A stretch of 64,000 nt of DNA. It comes from an uncultured Bacteroidota bacterium (lineage in GTDB: Bacteria; Bacteroidota; Bacteroidia; Flavobacteriales; Flavobacteriaceae). Location of the stretch: contig CACEGG010000003.1 of the NCBI GenBank assembly GCA_902559035.1, positions 85,608 through 149,607 of the forward strand, written 5' to 3'. Positions 9,037 to 18,101 of the stretch are shown in pieces. Under the pieces are notes generated by a model. The model made no database searches. It was not told where the DNA came from and saw nothing but the letters and a program-made list of their open reading frames with translations. Positions within the stretch are counted from its first letter, which is position 1. The number at the start of each line of letters is the position of its first letter. Both the position numbers and the translations under genes were made by a program.

Positions 9037-9851
9037 AAATTCCTATTAATTTTTTTTAGCAAAATTTTAATGAAGAACTTTGAAAGAAGAAAATTTATAG
9101 AAAAAAAAATATTTATAACTGATAAGTGTTTAATTGCAAAAAGAAATTTATTATTTAAAATTCTTCTGTATGTTATGGAAGAATTAGAAGCAGAAAGAGA
9201 TCCAATATGAGCAATTTTATAATTGTAAGACACTTTATTTGTATAACCCATTTTTTTTATTCTATAACACATATCTACCTCCTCTACATATGCTGGGTAG
9301 AAATGTGGGTCAAATAGAAAAGATTTTTTAAATAAACTAGTCCTTACAAAAACTGCAGCTCCTAACACATATCCTACTTCTTTAACTTTATTTATTTTTT
9401 TATAATTTTCACCCCTTTTTAAATAATCCATATCTAAAGTAATTAAGTTTATTTTTCCTCCAGCTGATTGAATAATATTTCTATCATAATTTTCAACAAC
9501 AACAGGACCAATAGACCCTATAGTTTTATCATTTTCCATTTCTACAATTAATGGGGAAATAAAATCTTCAAGCACTATTACATCATCATTTAAAAGTAGA
9601 ACATAATCACAACCATCCTTGAGTGCATGTTCAAAACCAAGATTATTCCCGGCAGAAAAACCAAGGTTTGAGTTAGATAAAATTAAATTGATTTCAGGAT
9701 AATGTTTTTTTATTAAATCAACAGATCTGTCTTTAGAATTATTATCAACCACATAAATATTTGGGTTCTTATAGAATTTAAATATTGAATCTAAGCAATT
9801 AATTATTCTATCTTCTGAATTCCATGAAAGTATTATAATTCCTAATTTCAT
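9033..9851 (-). CDS. Family 2 glycosyltransferase (rhamnosyltransferase-like)
   Basis: The 272 residues have the GT2 layout: IIILSWNSEDRIINCLDSI, VVDNNSKDRS, a NSNLGFSAGNNLGFEHAL segment and LLNDDVIV as metal site. The NxGFxxGNN and late EVDMCYRIKKMGY motifs are typical of the GT2 branch that includes many rhamnosyltransferases, which would fit the dTDP-rhamnose genes at the left end; the donor remains a guess. A basic, hydrophobic C-terminus suggests membrane association. It overlaps both neighbours by 4 nt. Confidence 0.88.
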   Translation of the reverse strand: MKLGIIILSWNSEDRIINCLDSIFKFYKNPNIYVVDNNSKDRSVDLIKKHYPEINLILSNSNLGFSAGNNLGFEHALKDGCDYVLLLNDDVIVLEDFISPLIVEMENDKTIGSIGPVVVENYDRNIIQSAGGKINLITLDMDYLKRGENYKKINKVKEVGYVLGAAVFVRTSLFKKSFLFDPHFYPAYVEEVDMCYRIKKMGYTNKVSYNYKIAHIGSLSASNSSITYRRILNNKFLFAIKHLSVINIFFSINFLLSKFFIKILLKKINRNL

Positions 9852-10990
9852 TTATTTATAAATATGTTTTTATTACATAAGCTAAACATCAAAATAAAAA
9901 TTGGTGCTGTTAATATCGGATTTGTGAACGTCGCCAATACCAGCGATAACAAAACATAAGAGTCAATTTTACTAGAATTTTTAATTATTCTAAACATCAA
10001 AATAAAAATAAAAGCAAAAAAAATAAAACCATATTTTCTCATGATATCTAGAGGTGCAATTTCAATAGCATAAACATATTCAGCTATGAAATCTAAAAAT
10101 ATTGGGGTTCCAGAGCCCATACCAAAAAGGAAAATATATATATTATCTCGATATAAGTCTATGATTGTATTTATCTGGTCTAGCCTTGTTGAAACTGTGA
10201 ACTCAGAAATATTTTGAAGATTAAAAAAATGAATAAAAATATTAGGCACAAAAATGTTGATTACATATAAGATCATGCATGCAAAAAGAATTATTAGAAA
10301 AATATTTTTAATTAAATCTTTAAAATTTTTATTTCTTAGAAAAAATAATAATGAAAAAATTAATGCTATTGAAATTGCTCCTCTTGATAAAGAAAGTACA
10401 ATTGATATTAAAATAATAAGAGATTTTACATAGTTTTTTTTGAATAAAAAATAAATATATGCAGCGGGTAAAAATAAAGTAAATTGAAAGTAAATTTTAG
10501 GCACAATTATCATTGATGATGACCTAATACCCTCATACGTGTCATAATTACTTGAAAACAATACCAATATATTAGTTATTGATTTTACAGGATAAATATT
10601 TGAAAAAACATTTCCAAAAATGATAAGTGTAGATGAATAAAGTAAAACATTCATTAAAAAATTTAACATTTTATTAGAATCTACATAATCAACTAAAAAT
10701 GAGCATATAATTAGAGTAATAATAGCTAGATTATATTGTAGTGCAAATTGAATACTCCCATCATTTATAATTGTAGTAATCAAACTTAAACAAAAGAAAA
10801 ACATAAGAAATCCAAAAAAAAGTATTTGATTTCTGGATAATTTTATTTGTTGAAAATTCAATAAAACAGATGAAATTAATACAATAAATGAAACATATTT
10901 TAAGCCAATAAATCCTGAATAATCTAATATGTTACTTATTATAAAAAAACAAGTAGATAATTCTAATATTTTAAAATTGCTTAATGTCAA
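9848..10990 (-). CDS. Wzy-like O-antigen/polysaccharide polymerase
   Basis: A 380-residue polytopic membrane protein with roughly ten or eleven hydrophobic helices and a larger hydrophilic loop before the last helices (about residues 255-300, containing STRLDQINTIIDLY and LFGMGSGTP). This is the pattern of Wzy polymerases, which join lipid-linked repeat units at the periplasmic face. Sequence conservation in the family is poor, so topology and position between glycosyltransferases and a flippase carry the call. The start is a TTG that immediately follows the in-frame TGA of the upstream gene. Confidence 0.78.
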   Translation of the reverse strand: MTLSNFKILELSTCFFIISNILDYSGFIGLKYVSFIVLISSVLLNFQQIKLSRNQILFFGFLMFFFCLSLITTIINDGSIQFALQYNLAIITLIICSFLVDYVDSNKMLNFLMNVLLYSSTLIIFGNVFSNIYPVKSITNILVLFSSNYDTYEGIRSSSMIIVPKIYFQFTLFLPAAYIYFLFKKNYVKSLIILISIVLSLSRGAISIALIFSLLFFLRNKNFKDLIKNIFLIILFACMILYVINIFVPNIFIHFFNLQNISEFTVSTRLDQINTIIDLYRDNIYIFLFGMGSGTPIFLDFIAEYVYAIEIAPLDIMRKYGFIFFAFIFILMFRIIKNSSKIDSYVLLSLVLATFTNPILTAPIFILMFSLCNKNIFINK

Positions 10991-12514
10991 TCAGTTAGTT
11001 TTATATAAGTTTTTTAAATTATTATTAATCATAAGTAACAATGATTTTTTAATGTAATTATGTGATTCTTCGATTCTATTATATTTTGATATATGTGAGA
11101 AGAAATATTTTAAATCATTGTTTTCACCCAAGTTTAAAGTGTAACAATCAAGATGCGCTTTTTTTCTATCTATACCATAATCATCAAAAAATAAATAAAG
11201 TAGTTTACTGGCTAATAGTTGCTCATCTTTACTTGGTTTAACCATCTTTTCAATATTTCTTAGCATTTTATGATACTCTTCTAAGTTATTAGCCTTATTA
11301 ACAAAACTAAAATTTCCATATGGCGGAGATGAGGCAATGATTACGGGAATACCGTGAAAAGCATACTCCATGCCAGATGTTCCACCACAGGTTATCATAT
11401 AATCAACTGAATTTAATAGCGACTTGGAATTTAATTGATTTGAAACCAATTTTACATTAGATAAATTGTGATTTTCTAATAATGTTTTTAAATAACCCTT
11501 CTCTTTGTATAACTCTGCACTTGGATGCTCTTTTATTAAAATATTTAAATCATTATTTCTATTTAATATATTAAGTGTATCGATTAACCAATGTTCATAA
11601 TCTTGATAAAAAACAGAGGGGTATGCGTGAGGAGCATCACAAAAAATATGAGGTAAAACTAATACAATTTTTGAATTTATATCCAAATTATAATCTGTGA
11701 TTATTCTTTGTCTACTTAATATTTCTTTGGAGTTTGAAAATGCTCTTTTTGCATCATGTTGATTTTGCTTACCAGAGAATCTCTTTTTAGCAAAATCAAG
11801 TGCTTCTTGATTATAAATTTTACTTCTAAAAATTTTAGAAATATATTTTTCGTCAGGTGTTCTACAATGGTACTCATAATCTTTTTGTGTTTCATATAAA
11901 TGAAGAGTTAAAAGGTTTATATCAAACCCAGTATACATTTTTAAATCATAAAATCTAGCTAATTCGAAAACGATTCCCTCCACATAGACATTATCTAAAG
12001 TGAGTAATGATTTAATATTATGTTTAATGATCAGATCATCAATTAGATAAAAATAATAAAGGCAGAGTGCAATTTCTAGCCTGTTTATAATACTTAATTT
12101 TTTTATCGTAGGGATTTTATTTTTTATTAAAATGTAATCATATATATGCTTACCAATGTAAACATTCTTAATACTATAATTTTCTAATGTGATTCCATCT
12201 TTAATCTTAAAAAGTTCAATAAATATTTTTGGGGTGAAATAAAAAAAATTCTTAAGTATTTGTTTTATATGATTTAAATAAAAATCTAGATTAAAGGAAT
12301 CTGATAGTTTATTTATATTAGAATTAGGTTTAAAAAAAGGTACATAAACTGTATTCAGTGATTCTATTTCTGCAATAGCTTTGGCAAACTTTAAAAGAAT
12401 GGTGTTAAAAATAAAATTATTAGTTACTGATACAATTAATAATCCCTCTGAAAAATTATTGTTTCTATAAAAATTTTTATTTTTTTTAAAAAAATTATTT
12501 AATTCTTTTTTCAT
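10991..12514 (-). CDS. Capsule-type GT-B protein (KpsS/TagF-like), putative glycosyl or glycerophosphoryl transferase
   Basis: A 507-residue soluble protein. The C-terminal half carries ILIKEHPSAE and ITCGGTSGMEYAFHGIPVI, the two motifs shared by KpsS/KpsC-type capsule transferases and CDP-glycerol glycerophosphotransferases (GT-B fold, donor-site Rossmann). The N-terminal half is not recognisable to me. Members of this broad fold include Kdo transferases, teichoic acid polymerases and nonulosonate transferases. With a CMP-nonulosonate pathway nearby, a role in adding that sugar is possible, but this is inference. It overlaps the wzx gene by 20 nt. Confidence 0.6.
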   Translation of the reverse strand: MKKELNNFFKKNKNFYRNNNFSEGLLIVSVTNNFIFNTILLKFAKAIAEIESLNTVYVPFFKPNSNINKLSDSFNLDFYLNHIKQILKNFFYFTPKIFIELFKIKDGITLENYSIKNVYIGKHIYDYILIKNKIPTIKKLSIINRLEIALCLYYFYLIDDLIIKHNIKSLLTLDNVYVEGIVFELARFYDLKMYTGFDINLLTLHLYETQKDYEYHCRTPDEKYISKIFRSKIYNQEALDFAKKRFSGKQNQHDAKRAFSNSKEILSRQRIITDYNLDINSKIVLVLPHIFCDAPHAYPSVFYQDYEHWLIDTLNILNRNNDLNILIKEHPSAELYKEKGYLKTLLENHNLSNVKLVSNQLNSKSLLNSVDYMITCGGTSGMEYAFHGIPVIIASSPPYGNFSFVNKANNLEEYHKMLRNIEKMVKPSKDEQLLASKLLYLFFDDYGIDRKKAHLDCYTLNLGENNDLKYFFSHISKYNRIEESHNYIKKSLLLMINNNLKNLYKTN

Positions 12515-13772
12515 TTTTATTTATAAAATATAACCAAGGCATATTTTCAGTTCTTAAAGTTAAAACAAAAGCAAAAAATCCGCCTGTAAAGAAGGATATA
12601 AAAGTAGCTAAAGCGGCTCCGTTAACACCAATCTCTTTAATAAAATAAAAATTTAATACTACATTTAGAATTGCACTTACAATTAGTGTATAAGCATAGT
12701 AACTTGTTAAATTTTTATTTATTAGGTAACAATTAAAAATTTTCCATAATCCATCAAAAAAATATGCAAAAGAGACCAATACAATTATTGCCCAAGAAAA
12801 TTGATAGGAGTCATCAACTATAAAAATATCAAATAAAAAAGGAGATATCATTATTATAGATATTGTCATTAAAAATAAAATTAGTATTAACCAATAAGTA
12901 TATCTTATGATTTTAACTTTAGATTCGTTGTTGTTTTTAGCAATCTCCTTGTAGAAAAATGGGGACCAAGCCCTAAGTATTCCAACCTGTATCATCATAA
13001 CTATGATCCCAAATTTATAATTTACAGCATAAATACCTGTAGCACTTATATCTATTAAATCTGAAATCATAAATTTATCCAATGCCTCAATAACCCAACC
13101 TCCTATGTGGGTTAATATTAGGGGAGAACCTAAGAATAAAATCATTTTGACTTTATTAAATGGATTTATAATCCCAATTTTGCTCTTATATAACATGAAA
13201 ATTGTTAAAAGAAAAAATATTGTGGATGCAAATAAAATTCCATAAACTACTGATTCCCATCCGTAATTTTTGTATTCTAAAAAGTAATAAGAGATTAATA
13301 AAGAAGATAAAGAAAATCCTACTACAAATAATGCGTATGAAATTGCTTTACCTTCGATTTGAAATAAAGTAGTTTGAATTGCAGTTATTGACTGAATTAA
13401 TGAGGTTAAAATACCAATTAAAATAACAATTAATGGAATTGAATATCTCTGAAAAATAATATCCTGTAGATTAGGAAAAAAAAGTACTGCAAACAAAGTT
13501 ACAGATCCAATTACTAAAGAAATAAAAATAGCATTATGTATAAAGATTTTTAATTCTTTTTTTGTCCACTTAAAATAATTTCCAAAAATTAATGTATTAG
13601 ATCCAAAAATAAACAAGCCCTGTAATAAAGCTATAGATGATCTATATAATTCAAGTGTTCCAAATTGATCTGCACTTAAGAATGATGTCAATATAGGTAG
13701 AAACAGAAATGATAATCCCCCGTTTATTACGGAAACAAGTATATAAATTACTGTGTTTTTAAATATTTTCAA
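12495..13772 (-). CDS. wzx: Wzx flippase, polysaccharide repeat-unit exporter
   Basis: A 425-residue, twelve- to fourteen-helix protein of the polysaccharide biosynthesis branch of the MOP superfamily. The N-terminus FKNTVIYILVSVINGGLSFLF and the following LPILTSFLSADQFGTLELY are standard for flavobacterial Wzx. It would flip the undecaprenyl-linked repeat unit to the periplasm. The start is TTG directly after the in-frame TAG of the LicD gene, with no downstream methionine that would keep the first helix. It is one of two flippases in the window. Confidence 0.88.
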   Translation of the reverse strand: MKIFKNTVIYILVSVINGGLSFLFLPILTSFLSADQFGTLELYRSSIALLQGLFIFGSNTLIFGNYFKWTKKELKIFIHNAIFISLVIGSVTLFAVLFFPNLQDIIFQRYSIPLIVILIGILTSLIQSITAIQTTLFQIEGKAISYALFVVGFSLSSLLISYYFLEYKNYGWESVVYGILFASTIFFLLTIFMLYKSKIGIINPFNKVKMILFLGSPLILTHIGGWVIEALDKFMISDLIDISATGIYAVNYKFGIIVMMIQVGILRAWSPFFYKEIAKNNNESKVKIIRYTYWLILILFLMTISIIMISPFLFDIFIVDDSYQFSWAIIVLVSFAYFFDGLWKIFNCYLINKNLTSYYAYTLIVSAILNVVLNFYFIKEIGVNGAALATFISFFTGGFFAFVLTLRTENMPWLYFINKNEKRIK

Positions 13773-14435
13773 CTAAACTATTTTTTTTCTAACAATTTTA
13801 AATTTCCAAAGTATTTTAAAAAAAACTCTAAATAAGTTAAAATCAATTCTCAAATCATTTGCATTACTAATCCAAAACGAATACTTTTTTGGTTTTTCCC
13901 AGTTTTTTCCATAAAGTGATTCAAAATATTTAATATGATTTTTTGGTAATTGGATATTGATATTATTAAATTTTATTTCTTTAAATTCATCATACAATGC
14001 CTTACTATGAACTCTTTTTAAAAAAATTGTTTCTGGAATATCATTTATATATCCATCAAAGTGGTTATACCAAATACAAAAATCAATTGAATGGTATGGT
14101 TTTTTAACAAACACTAATTGAATATATCTTTCATTTTTTTTTAATTGTCTATATATCCTGTAATCATTTTTAAGCATTTGATTCGTTAAATATTCCAGGT
14201 CTTTTTCTGTTGGATTTATTAAATCAATATCAATATCTGTATCCCAATCAATCAATTTATTATCTCTTAAAATACCTAAAGCTGTGCCGCAGCTAAAGAA
14301 ATATTTTGTTTTTAGTCTATGATTTAAAATTGATATAACTTTTTTTAATTCTTTAAAAGTATTTTCTCTGTTTTTCAAGGGAACAGAAAGATCAATAGTT
14401 TCAGGTAATTTATACCAATTATCGTAGTAGATCAT
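13773..14435 (-). CDS. LicD/fukutin-family phosphoryl-substituent transferase
   Basis: A 220-residue LicD-family protein of the nucleotidyltransferase fold. The signature is FFSCGTALGILRDNKLIDW followed by DTDIDIDLI, which matches the GTxLGxxR...WDxDxDI metal site of LicD and fukutin. LicD proteins transfer phosphocholine or related phospho-substituents from a CDP-linked donor onto a glycan. The gene directly downstream of the fused cytidylyltransferase-PLP enzyme (1-nt gap) is therefore likely its transferase partner. The specific substituent is inferred, not seen. Confidence 0.82.
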   Translation of the reverse strand: MIYYDNWYKLPETIDLSVPLKNRENTFKELKKVISILNHRLKTKYFFSCGTALGILRDNKLIDWDTDIDIDLINPTEKDLEYLTNQMLKNDYRIYRQLKKNERYIQLVFVKKPYHSIDFCIWYNHFDGYINDIPETIFLKRVHSKALYDEFKEIKFNNINIQLPKNHIKYFESLYGKNWEKPKKYSFWISNANDLRIDFNLFRVFFKILWKFKIVRKKIV

Positions 14436-14436
14436 A

Positions 14437-16212
14437 CTAGTTTATAAGATAGGAAATTTTTTCAATAACCAGTTTATTATCGTAACCCGTTCTTACTGCA
14501 AATCTAAAGTAAGTTTTGCCGTCTTTAAATTTATTACTAATCTCTCTAATATAAATATTGTGAAATTCCAATAATTCATTTATTAGTTCTGCAATTTCAG
14601 CTCTAGTTTCTACTAAAATAAAATCTGATTCACTATTAAAAACTCTTTCAACCCAATCTTGTTTTTTTAAAAGATTAGAAAATTCTGATCTATCAGAAAT
14701 TGTTTTTTCAATGGATTTTTCAAATTCATTTCTATACTTTAACATAATTTCTAAAAAATACTCAGCAATAGAATTAAAATTCCACACAGGAAGAGATTGG
14801 TTAATTTCTTTAATAATTTTTAAATTATTTGAATAAACATAGCCTATTCTAACACCAGGAAATCCATGACTTTTACTCATACTTTTAATAATTACAAAAT
14901 TCTCTAGCAAATCTGCGTTAGGCATCTCTGAAACAGAGGGGGTATTTGAAAAATCAATAAAAGACTCGTCAATTATGAATAACTTCTTTGGGTACTTTTT
15001 AATTAATTCAAAAATATTTTCAGATTTAGTTATAGTTCCTGTTGGATTATTGGGATTAACAAAAACAATAATATCATTGTTGAGGATTTTTTTTGATATC
15101 TCGTCAAAATTAAATGAGCCATTATCACTATAATAATCTTTTTTATTAAATATTTTTTCATATTCTCCAAACGTAGGATTTGGAATCAACACCCTAGAAT
15201 CTGAATATTTATTATTTATAAAAGGATAAATTTGTGCTGCACCATTTAAAGCGCATAGCTTAGATTCGTCTTTAAGCAAGTAATATGACAATTTTTGATT
15301 GAAGATTTTATTGGATGAACCATAATTCCAAATTAATTCTTCAATATTGTTTTTAACATCTGCAATCATTGAGGGAGTTGGAAAATACATATTCCTTATA
15401 AAAGAGAAATCTATTATATCATAGTTCCAATAACCTCCCCAGGCATCACCTAAAATATCTTTTTTTTGATCCTTAGCAAATTTATACTCTGCAATTCTAA
15501 TATCATTAGTATCATCTACCTCAATCCAATCTTTATTATCCACTAATATTGAATAAATATCCTCTTTTTGCATATAAATCAAAATTCCCAGAACTAACTC
15601 GTAATAGCAATTATCATCAATGACCTCTGAATAATAATTAAGAAGTTTTGAAAAAATATTGTTTGTAAAATCTTGAGAAAATTTATAAATATTTAAGGTT
15701 TTATATTTATTTGAAAATGAAAAATCAGAGTCCTGAAGATGTGGCGGTATAACCTCTGTAATTTTATTATTTGATCCAAGTTTAACAACTGTACCATCCA
15801 TTCCTGATTGATATTTAGATACTAATGCAATATTTTTTTTTGAGGACTTTATTAGATTTCCTATTATTTTATGATCATATATAAGATCTGATTCTATTAA
15901 AATAATATCCGAATCAATTTCAATTTTTTTAAAAGCAAGTGATAAAGAAAAAATATTATTAGTTGTTCTAAAATCTTTATTATGTACAAATTGGAAATTA
16001 ACATTATTGTAATTATCTAATAAATATTTTTTTAATTCTTCTGATCTGTAGCCTGTAACGACGACTACGTTCTTAACTGAATTACTAATTAAGGAATCAA
16101 TAATATTATCAATAATGGTAATATTATTGATTTTCAATAATGTTTTATGTTCATTGTCAGTCAGAGGGCGCATTCTATTCCCATAGCCTGCTGCTAAAAT
16201 TATTGCAATCAT
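14437..16212 (-). CDS. Fused LicC-like nucleotidyltransferase and class I/II PLP aminotransferase/decarboxylase
   Basis: A 591-residue two-domain protein. Residues 1 to about 240 are a sugar/LicC-type nucleotidyltransferase: ILAAGYGNRMRPLT, K24 and the metal-binding ESDL at 107-110, ending in a DWIEVDDTNDIRIAE stretch typical of choline-phosphate and phosphonate cytidylyltransferases. Residues about 265-591 are a HisC/CobD-like fold-type I PLP enzyme with NPNNPTG (386-392), D415 in IIDES, the PLP lysine K447 in SMSKSHG and a substrate-carboxylate or phosphate Arg near 570-574. Known relatives either transaminate or decarboxylate phosphorylated amino acids (HisC, CobD, L-serine-phosphate decarboxylases) and PntC-type fusions activate aminoethylphosphonate. 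No PepM or phosphonopyruvate decarboxylase gene is visible, so I favour an amino-alcohol phosphate such as ethanolamine- or serinol-phosphate. LicD follows directly. Confidence 0.85.
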   Translation of the reverse strand: MIAIILAAGYGNRMRPLTDNEHKTLLKINNITIIDNIIDSLISNSVKNVVVVTGYRSEELKKYLLDNYNNVNFQFVHNKDFRTTNNIFSLSLAFKKIEIDSDIILIESDLIYDHKIIGNLIKSSKKNIALVSKYQSGMDGTVVKLGSNNKITEVIPPHLQDSDFSFSNKYKTLNIYKFSQDFTNNIFSKLLNYYSEVIDDNCYYELVLGILIYMQKEDIYSILVDNKDWIEVDDTNDIRIAEYKFAKDQKKDILGDAWGGYWNYDIIDFSFIRNMYFPTPSMIADVKNNIEELIWNYGSSNKIFNQKLSYYLLKDESKLCALNGAAQIYPFINNKYSDSRVLIPNPTFGEYEKIFNKKDYYSDNGSFNFDEISKKILNNDIIVFVNPNNPTGTITKSENIFELIKKYPKKLFIIDESFIDFSNTPSVSEMPNADLLENFVIIKSMSKSHGFPGVRIGYVYSNNLKIIKEINQSLPVWNFNSIAEYFLEIMLKYRNEFEKSIEKTISDRSEFSNLLKKQDWVERVFNSESDFILVETRAEIAELINELLEFHNIYIREISNKFKDGKTYFRFAVRTGYDNKLVIEKISYLIN

Positions 16213-16230
16213 TTATTTATTTATTTATTT
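16211..16230. repeat. Tetranucleotide repeat (ATTT)5 at the start of the fusion gene
   Basis: Five perfect ATTT units (AAAT on the coding strand) span the pseI stop and run into the ATG of the fusion gene. A change in unit number would leave the pseI protein intact because TAA comes first, but would alter the spacing and sequence before the fusion gene start. It may be a slip-strand site or only AT-rich spacer. Confidence 0.8.
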
Positions 16231-17238
16231 GATTAATTCAAAGGACATTGGAGTGCCTTTTTCAATATCTTTTGAAAATTCTTTGCCAATTATTTCAGAA
16301 AGAAACTTAGGATGCATACCAAAACCAGGACGAATACTTCTAACGTTTTCATTGGTAATTTTTTCACCAGATTTAACATCTTTAGTCACAAATAAAGATC
16401 TAGAAAATTGCCTGCTTTTTTGCTTTTTTTCTGTCATTTCATAATCAACTTTACCCATCATTTGTTCAGCTATTCGTACAGCTTTTACCATATTAGAAAA
16501 CTCCTGTTCATCCAAGGAGAAATGAGCGTCTGGACCACCAATTGACTTATCCAAAATAAAATGTTTTTCGATTACAGTTGCTCCAAGGCTAGTTGCAATG
16601 ACAGGAGCTTCAATCCCGATTGTGTGATCAGATAATCCTACTTTTACATCAAATCTAGATTTAATATCAGGGATTGATAATAAATTAGCATCTTTAGGAT
16701 CTGCAGGATAAGCAGATGTACATTTTAAAATAGTAATATCATTATTACCAACTTTTTTACAAGTTTCAATAGCTAGTTCAATATCTTCAATCTCAGCAAT
16801 TCCCGTAGATATTATCATAGGTTTACCTTTACTCGCAGCATACTCTATGAGTGGTATGTCTTGGATTTCGAAGGATGCAATCTTGTATATTGGAGTTTTT
16901 AATTTTTCTAATAAATCAATTGCAGTATTATCAAAAGGAGAGGAAAAGCAAATGATTCCTTCTTCTTTTGCTACTCTAAAAATATCATTATGCCATTCCC
17001 AAGGAGTATACGCTCTTTTATATAAATCATATAAATATTCTCCATCCCAAGCTGTTCCATGATTAATTTTGAAATATTCATTTTTAGAATCAATAGTTAA
17101 AGTATCAGCTGTGTAAGTTTGTATTTTGATGGCATCAGCACCAGTTCTTTTTGCTGCTCTAATGGTTTCCAAAGCAATATTTAAATCACCATTATGGTTA
17201 GCTGATAGTTCAGCAATAATAAATGTTTTTTTATTCAT
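16225..17238 (-). CDS. pseI: Pseudaminic acid synthase (NeuB family)
   Basis: The 337 residues are the normal length. The TIM barrel starts TFIIAELSANHNGDL, contains AYTPWEWH, GLSDHTIG and IEKHF (metal and substrate residues), and the GGPDAHFSLD segment is characteristic of PseI rather than sialic or legionaminic acid synthases. The C-terminal SAF antifreeze-like domain begins at SRSLFVTKDVKSGE. It condenses phosphoenolpyruvate with a 2,4-diacetamido-trideoxyhexose to make the nonulosonic acid. It closes the minus-strand pseB-to-pseI run, followed by the fusion gene. Confidence 0.93.
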   Translation of the reverse strand: MNKKTFIIAELSANHNGDLNIALETIRAAKRTGADAIKIQTYTADTLTIDSKNEYFKINHGTAWDGEYLYDLYKRAYTPWEWHNDIFRVAKEEGIICFSSPFDNTAIDLLEKLKTPIYKIASFEIQDIPLIEYAASKGKPMIISTGIAEIEDIELAIETCKKVGNNDITILKCTSAYPADPKDANLLSIPDIKSRFDVKVGLSDHTIGIEAPVIATSLGATVIEKHFILDKSIGGPDAHFSLDEQEFSNMVKAVRIAEQMMGKVDYEMTEKKQKSRQFSRSLFVTKDVKSGEKITNENVRSIRPGFGMHPKFLSEIIGKEFSKDIEKGTPMSFELIK

Positions 17239-17240
17239 AG

Positions 17241-18101
17241 TTATGTTAATTTGTCACCAACATTAAATGTTACTGACTCTCTCAATTTTTTAAGCTCCAA
17301 TGTGCCATTTGGAGTTTTTACAATAATATTTGGTTCATTGGCTATGATTGTTCCATTTGGAACATCATATTTAAAACCAATATTAGAATCTAATACTTCA
17401 TCAATTATTATTTTTTTATTGTCAAAATATGAAAATGCTCCTGGGTAAGGATAAGCTAAAGCTCTTACCCAATTTTTAATTCTTTGTTTTTGCCAATGCC
17501 AATTTATTTTTCCGTCCTCAGGTGTTCTTTTTCCAAAGTATGTTGACGATTTTTCGTCTTGCTTTATCAAATTAAGGTTACCAGTTTCTATTTTTTTAAT
17601 AACATCTTTTACTAAATTGTAATACTCTGATCTATATTTATTTAATATATCAAACCCAGTATCATTTTCATTAATTGGAATTATAATTTTGGTTATTATA
17701 TCCCCTGTATCACAACCTATATCCATTACATGGGCAGTAATACCTGTATTTTTTTCGTTATTTATAATTGACCAAACATGGGGTGTTCTGCCTCTATACT
17801 TGGGAAGTAAAGAACCATGCACATTAAAAGATAAAATTTTTGGATGATTAATAATATCAGATTTAATTAAAAATAAATAGTTTATTGAAATTATTACATC
17901 AATGTTATAATTTTTAACGAATCCATATGCATTTCCATCTCTTGGGTTTCCTTTAAAAAAAGGAATTTTATGGTTTATACATAATTCAATAATACTTAGA
18001 GAGTTACTATCAGTTAAGACAAAACATATTTCATAATCTAAGATAATCTTCTCCAAAGTATCTTTTCCAATATCTCCACTTGTAAGTATACCTAATTTCA
18101 A
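17241..18101 (-). CDS. Sugar N-formyltransferase (ArnA/methionyl-tRNA formyltransferase fold)
   Basis: A 286-residue formyltransferase. FNVHGSLLPKYRGRTP holds the catalytic Asn and His with the SLLPxxRG signature, and DIGCDTGDI holds the catalytic Asp. FGKRTPEDGKINW resembles the ArnA and sugar formyltransferase subgroup. It transfers formyl from N10-formyltetrahydrofolate to a sugar amine. Within this nonulosonate cluster it probably formylates an amino group of the sugar instead of, or next to, acetylation by the GNAT gene. The start is TTG overlapping the pseH stop as TTGA. Confidence 0.87.
   Translation of the reverse strand: MKLGILTSGDIGKDTLEKIILDYEICFVLTDSNSLSIIELCINHKIPFFKGNPRDGNAYGFVKNYNIDVIISINYLFLIKSDIINHPKILSFNVHGSLLPKYRGRTPHVWSIINNEKNTGITAHVMDIGCDTGDIITKIIIPINENDTGFDILNKYRSEYYNLVKDVIKKIETGNLNLIKQDEKSSTYFGKRTPEDGKINWHWQKQRIKNWVRALAYPYPGAFSYFDNKKIIIDEVLDSNIGFKYDVPNGTIIANEPNIIVKTPNGTLELKKLRESVTFNVGDKLT

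Noticed and set aside
14437-16212. Calling the fusion PntC and the locus a phosphonate pathway
   Set aside because: No PepM or phosphonopyruvate decarboxylase is in the window, and the PLP domain looks HisC/CobD-like rather than a class V AEP transaminase.
17241-18101. fmt (methionyl-tRNA formyltransferase)
   Set aside because: It resembles the sugar formyltransferase subgroup (FGKRTPEDG) and lies in the pse run, away from def or other translation genes.
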